Below are positions 60,619 to 64,000 of a DNA stretch of 64,000 bases, in pieces. Position 1 is the first letter of the stretch. Every line of letters begins with the position of its first letter. A program made the position numbers and the translations under genes. This stretch comes from Faucicola tetraodonis (lineage in GTDB: Bacteria; Pseudomonadota; Gammaproteobacteria; Pseudomonadales; Moraxellaceae): NCBI GenBank assembly GCA_032017425.1, contig DALZPW010000003.1, one strand, 5' to 3'. The notes beneath the pieces were generated by a model. That model saw only the letters and a list, made by a program, of their open reading frames with translations, made no database searches and had not been told where the DNA came from.

Positions 60619-60643
60619 GGCTTGTAGCGCATTTCTACAAGCC
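60619..60643 (+). terminator. Probable terminator hairpin after ygiQ
   Basis: Perfect stem GGCTTGTAG / CTACAAGCC with 7-nt loop, 14 bp after the stop; the T-rich run begins only about 8 nt later, so termination is plausible but not certain. Confidence 0.5.
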
Positions 60644-60771
60644 GTCTGATTTATTTTTAAATTGTTTCAATTTAATGCCACGTCTGAAGGTTGATAGCAA
60701 TTTTATGTTTTTTTGCATGATTGAAAAGAGAGTGTTTAGCAACTTTAACTTGGTTTGGACTTTGATAATTT

Positions 60772-60897
60772 CTAAAATCTCCCAATTTGATTTTGATGTT
60801 TTCTTCGAATACTGTAATCGTTAAATGCAAAATAATTAGCTAGAAATAACCTATAGGCTGAATGGATTAAATCATTCTCATACCTGATGGCTGCGTT
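60772..60897 (-). pseudogene. Possible transposase C-terminus remnant
   Basis: Minus-strand frame without a start codon reading NAAIRYENDLIHSAYRLFL then ANYFAFNDYSIRRK. The arrangement of an R/N-A-x-R-Y-E/D segment followed by a hydrophobic helix recalls the end of IS4/IS5-type DDE transposases. Upstream frames are interrupted. Weak evidence. Confidence 0.2.
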
Positions 60898-61115
60898 CTA
60901 TTCACCTTCTGTCTAAAAATCCAATGTATTGCTCCGAATAAAGACTCGAAGCCTCAAACGTTATGTGATAGCATTTCTTTTTGATAAAATATTCTCAATA
61001 AAATTTAAATTTCTATTTTTACATCAAGCTTACATCTTAACAACTAAACACAGCACTTAAAACATTAAAAAATCATTAAAATACAAACCATTATAATAAT
61101 GAAAAGGTTTTCAAT

Positions 61116-61328
61116 ATGGCAAAAATTTTTATTGGGATAGGGATTTTATTTCTCATCATTGGCCTAATTTATCTGTTTTTTCCCAATGCCTTTAACTGGT
61201 TTGGTCGTATGCCGGGAGATGTTAATTATCGCTCCGAAGGCGGCGGCTTTAGTTTTCACTTCCCCATCGTCACCATGATTATCGTGAGTATCATTCTTAC
61301 TATTATTCTTAATCTATTTAACCGCTGA
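61116..61328 (+). CDS. DUF2905 small membrane protein
   Basis: 70-residue protein with two hydrophobic helices (about 4-24 and 48-67) and the family-typical middle FGRMPGDVNYRSEGGGFSFHFPIVT. This pattern is that of DUF2905 (PF11146), a widespread small inner-membrane protein of unknown function. AAAAGG is 8-9 nt before the ATG. Single gene; TATAAT lies at 61092, close upstream. Confidence 0.85.
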   Translation: MAKIFIGIGILFLIIGLIYLFFPNAFNWFGRMPGDVNYRSEGGGFSFHFPIVTMIIVSIILTIILNLFNR

Positions 61329-61441
61329 TACCGCGCTAACCACAGCCATTTCTAGCGGGTTTTATCGCAAAAAACTGTCTTTTTAATCAAAAAATGTCGT
61401 AAACTGTAATTACGCCAGTCACGATTGAAAAGGAGTTAGTC

Positions 61442-63088
61442 ATGCAGCGCGACATTTTTAAGCCAACACTATTGAGCCTCGTCATCGCCCAAAGCTTATT
61501 GACGGCGTGTAGCCCAGCACCGTCAAATAGCCGTGATATCAGCCCTGTCACACCCGTTATCACCCAACCAACGCCCGTAGTTGCGGCGCCTACCATGATG
61601 ATGGACGCGGCAGCAATGAGCAAGATGGCACGCTACTCGCCTATCATGCCGATGCCGATACCACAGGATAATAGCGAAAAATATCAGCACCTTGCAATCA
61701 ACCCCATTCACCAAACCGCCACCGATGCTGTTGCCACCTTTAGTATCGATACTGACACGGGCAGCTACGCCAATGTGCGCCGTTTTCTAAACGACGGACA
61801 ATTACCGCCTACTGACGCGGTGCGTATTGAAGAGCTTATCAACTATTTTAACTATGACTTTTCACAAGCCAAACGCCTTGCCAACGCCCCTTTTTTGGTA
61901 AGCACCGAAACAGTTGCCGCACCTTGGCGTACACCCAATCGTATCATCAAAGTGGCTATCAAAGCGGATGACCCTACCATCACCAAACAAAGCGCGTTAC
62001 CGCCTGCCAACTTGGTATTTTTGGTGGACGTGTCAGGCTCGATGTCAGACAACGATAAATTACCACTGGTCAAATCTTCGCTAAAAATGCTCACCAAACA
62101 ATTGAGGTCGCAAGATACTATCAGTATCGTGACCTATGCCGGTCGTACCCAAGTGACGCTTCCTGCCACTAAAGGCAGTGACACCGACAAAATATTAGCC
62201 GCGATTGATAGCCTAGATGCCAGTGGCTCGACCAATGGCGAAGCAGCGATAAAGTTGGCTTATCAACAAGCAAAAATCCACCATAAAAAAGATGGCATCA
62301 ACCGCATTTTGATGATGACCGATGGGGATTTTAATGTCGGTGTATCGGACGTCGATGAAATGCTAGATATTATTCGCCGTGAGCGTGATAGCGGTGTGTC
62401 ACTTTCCACATTTGGCTTTGGTGAAGGCAATTTAAACGACCACATGATGGAACAAGTCGCGGATAACGGCAACGGTAACTATAGCTACATTGACAGCCTG
62501 TCTGAGGCCAAAAAAGCCTTAGTAGACGAAATGTCAGCGACCTTTAACACCGTGGCAAAAGACGTCAAAGTCCAAGTGGAATTCAATCCCCAGACGGTTA
62601 AAGAATGGCGCTTAATTGGTTATGAAAATCGTGTCCTTGCAAAAGAAGATTTTAACAACGATAAAGTAGACGCAGGTGAGCTAGGTGCAGGCAAATCCGT
62701 GGTTGCGCTGTTTGAAATTACCCCTGTTGGGCAGCAAGGTTGGCTAGACGATAGCCGTTACCAAGCTCACCCTATCAGTCATGCAGGTAAAAATACTGAG
62801 CTGGGGTTTTTAAAACTTCGCTATAAAGCCCCAAATAGCAACACATCAACGCTTTTGACCCTGCCCATTAGCAATCAGACACAACAGCCAAGCAGCGAGC
62901 TGGCATTTGCACTAAGTGTGGCAAGTTTTGGTGAAACCCTCAAGCAAAGCAAATACCTTGATAATTGGCAACTAAATGACAGCAAGCGACTCGCCCAAGC
63001 CAATATCGGCAACGACCCACAAGGTATTCGCCGCGAGTTTATCAAGCTTATCGACTTAGCCGATAGCTTACAACCGACCAAAAAATAG
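61442..63088 (+). CDS. VWA-domain lipoprotein (YfbK-like)
   Basis: 548-residue envelope protein. Signal peptide ends in lipobox LLTAC (Cys23), then a low-complexity Pro/Met-rich region (25-75), a conserved N-terminal block FSIDTDTGSYANVRRFLNDG with EELINYFNYDF, and a von Willebrand A domain with a full MIDAS: DVSGSMS (Asp196, Ser198, Ser200), the Thr/Gly-rich SGSTNGEAA loop and LMMTDGDFNVG. The C-terminal third (from about 440) is the DUF3520-like part, GFLKLRYKAP. Its partner is unknown. GGAG lies before the ATG. Confidence 0.88.
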   Translation: MQRDIFKPTLLSLVIAQSLLTACSPAPSNSRDISPVTPVITQPTPVVAAPTMMMDAAAMSKMARYSPIMPMPIPQDNSEKYQHLAINPIHQTATDAVATFSIDTDTGSYANVRRFLNDGQLPPTDAVRIEELINYFNYDFSQAKRLANAPFLVSTETVAAPWRTPNRIIKVAIKADDPTITKQSALPPANLVFLVDVSGSMSDNDKLPLVKSSLKMLTKQLRSQDTISIVTYAGRTQVTLPATKGSDTDKILAAIDSLDASGSTNGEAAIKLAYQQAKIHHKKDGINRILMMTDGDFNVGVSDVDEMLDIIRRERDSGVSLSTFGFGEGNLNDHMMEQVADNGNGNYSYIDSLSEAKKALVDEMSATFNTVAKDVKVQVEFNPQTVKEWRLIGYENRVLAKEDFNNDKVDAGELGAGKSVVALFEITPVGQQGWLDDSRYQAHPISHAGKNTELGFLKLRYKAPNSNTSTLLTLPISNQTQQPSSELAFALSVASFGETLKQSKYLDNWQLNDSKRLAQANIGNDPQGIRREFIKLIDLADSLQPTKK

Positions 63089-63107
63089 TCACTATACAAC
63101 TGTCAAT

Positions 63108-63136
63108 AAAAAAGCTAGATAAATCATCTAGCTTTT
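63108..63136. terminator. Bidirectional terminator between the VWA gene and upp
   Basis: Stem AAAAGCTAGAT / ATCTAGCTTTT with a 5-nt loop; A and T tracts on either side. Confidence 0.85.
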
Positions 63137-63160
63137 CTCCTACTTTTACTGTTTTGCCCA

Positions 63161-63796
63161 TCAGTGCTGTTTTGTGCCAAAAATTTTATCCCCTGCATCG
63201 CCAAGCCCTGGGATAATATACCCCTGTTCATTAAGATGACTATCGAGTGCTGCGGTAAAAATCTTCACATCAGGATGGGCATCATTCACCGCTTTTACCC
63301 CTTCAGGCGTTGCCACTAATACCAAGGCTTTAATATCTTTACAACCGTGTTTTTTCATCATATCAATCGTTGCTACCATACTACCGCCCGTGGCAAGCAT
63401 AGGATCTAAAATCAACGCAGGACGCTCATCAATATCTTTGACCAACTTTTCAAAAAAAGGCACAGGCTCAAGGGTATCCTCATCACGTTGCAGTCCAACC
63501 ATCGAGATTTTTGCAGTAGGAATAAGGTCTAAAACCCCATCAAGCATTCCCAAACCTGCACGCAAGATGGGTACGACAGTGACGGTTTTACCTTTGATTT
63601 GAATGCCTTCAATTTGGTTGCCTTCCCAGCCCTGAATGCTAATTGTTTCTATGGGAAAATCACGGCTTGCTTCATACGCCATCAAACGGGCAAGCTCTTT
63701 GGTCAAGGTACGAAACTTATAAGTGCTACTATCCGCCTCGCGCATCAAAGATAATTTATGCTTAACTAAGGGATGGTCAATAACGGTAATTTGCAT
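63161..63796 (-). CDS. upp: Uracil phosphoribosyltransferase
   Basis: 211-residue salvage enzyme that makes UMP from uracil and PRPP. Matches E. coli Upp along its length: VIDHPLVKHKLSLMREADSS, ITVVPILRAGLGMLDGVL-like block (PILRAGLGMLDG), ETLEPVPFFEKL, the PRPP-binding LILDPMLATGGS and GYIIPGLGDAGDKIFGTK. I start at ATG 63796; the upstream in-frame ATG at 63820 would add eight residues that relatives lack. Confidence 0.96.
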   Translation of the reverse strand: MQITVIDHPLVKHKLSLMREADSSTYKFRTLTKELARLMAYEASRDFPIETISIQGWEGNQIEGIQIKGKTVTVVPILRAGLGMLDGVLDLIPTAKISMVGLQRDEDTLEPVPFFEKLVKDIDERPALILDPMLATGGSMVATIDMMKKHGCKDIKALVLVATPEGVKAVNDAHPDVKIFTAALDSHLNEQGYIIPGLGDAGDKIFGTKQH

Positions 63797-63916
63797 GGTA
63801 ACACTCACTTTAAATTTCACACCAAAAATTTTCGCCTATTTTACCCAAAGTCTGCGATAAAAACATTAATTTTCTATTCTGAGTTTTTCTCTGAGTCTTT
63901 CAGGGATGCAAAAAAA

Positions 63917-63944
63917 CACCCCCTTTAAACGAATAAAGAGGGTG
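63917..63944 (-). terminator. rRNA operon terminator
   Basis: On the minus strand, CACCCTCTTTA / TAAAGGGGGTG (one mismatch) followed by a T tract, about 13 bp beyond the 5S end. Confidence 0.85.
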
Positions 63945-63956
63945 GTTTGGAATAGG

Positions 63957-64000
63957 GAGCTGACGATGACCTACTCTCACATGGGCGAACCACACTACCA
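63957..64000 (-). rRNA. rrf: 5S ribosomal RNA, 3' end (runs off right edge)
   Basis: Reverse complement of the last 44 bases reads TGGTAGTGTGGTTCGCCCAT, then GTGAGAGTAGGTCATCGTCA, the conserved 3' part of bacterial 5S rRNA. The rest of the gene and the rRNA operon lie to the right. The 3' boundary is set by the likely pairing end and is approximate. Confidence 0.88.

Larger units (their letters stand above)
60605..61115. other. Gene-poor AT-rich region with possible decayed sequence
   Basis: About 510 bp without a convincing gene. It holds a hairpin at 60619-60643, a short minus-strand frame at 60772-60897 that vaguely resembles the end of an insertion-sequence transposase, and a 52-codon TTG-start frame at 60672-60830. 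TATAAT at 61092 may serve the next gene. Confidence 0.45.

Noticed and set aside
60414..60824. 136-codon plus-strand frame overlapping the end of ygiQ
   Set aside because: Starts inside the ygiQ Lys-rich tail, lacks a ribosome-binding site, and its composition is that of an alternate frame.
60672..60830. 52-codon minus-strand frame starting at TTG (MHLTITVFEENIKIK...)
   Set aside because: It looks protein-like but has no ribosome-binding site and overlaps another remnant frame; not supported as a gene.

Overview
The window is a bacterial chromosome segment from the gammaproteobacterial family Moraxellaceae, probably close to Moraxella (Faucicola) osloensis or Psychrobacter. This rests on the moderate GC content, the dense gene packing, the protein sequences (MetZ, ComEC, cbb3 oxidase, smc-zipA-ligA) and family-level recognition by eye; no database was searched. 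Most of it is ordinary housekeeping sequence. It is a scaffold rather than one contig: a run of 100 N (29799-29898) sits inside a tRNA-Lys gene.

Layout. 1-5.7 kb: the 5' part of metZ (running off the left edge), a lipoprotein of the phospholipase D/cardiolipin synthase family, an MFS transporter and dusA. 5.7-14.3 kb: an sppA-alpha/beta hydrolase-CPBP protease run, comEC for DNA uptake, a YdcF-like protein and a two-gene Lol lipoprotein-release operon. 14.7-20.7 kb: two unrecognised proteins, an SCP2-like protein and the ccoNOQP cbb3 oxidase operon. 20.7-29.3 kb: an ArsC-like protein, leuS-lptE-holA and the macAB efflux pair. 29.5-30 kb: a tandem tRNA-Lys array with its own promoter and terminator, broken by the gap. 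30-40.8 kb: a glycine-zipper lipoprotein, ligA-zipA-smc, a threonine-rich lipoprotein, hemF, gloA and a beta carbonic anhydrase.

40.9-42.1 kb is an IS200/IS605-type element that carries only tnpB. It appears to have landed in the 3' end of a Thr/Lys-rich gene: an in-frame candidate for the lost C-terminus lies on the far side. 42.9-48.4 kb holds potABCD (polyamine import) and gor. 48.5-51.4 kb holds a translationally coupled rhodanese-mcrB-mcrC operon, the only recognisable defence module. 51.6-64 kb holds an MHS-family transporter, tag, a BLUF photoreceptor with a C-terminal membrane helix, rarD / an Lrp regulator / a two-gene ThrE exporter, a GNAT enzyme, ygiQ, DUF2905, a VWA lipoprotein, upp and the 3' end of a 5S rRNA gene.

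The points most worth a second look are the tRNA-Lys array with an unresolved copy number, the tnpB insertion and its non-canonical RuvC-II position, the McrB that lacks the N-terminal DNA-recognition domain, the membrane-tailed BLUF protein, and a repeated pattern of short (9-18 bp) tandem duplications at gene edges, often overlapping stop codons. I did not find an obviously new multi-gene system.
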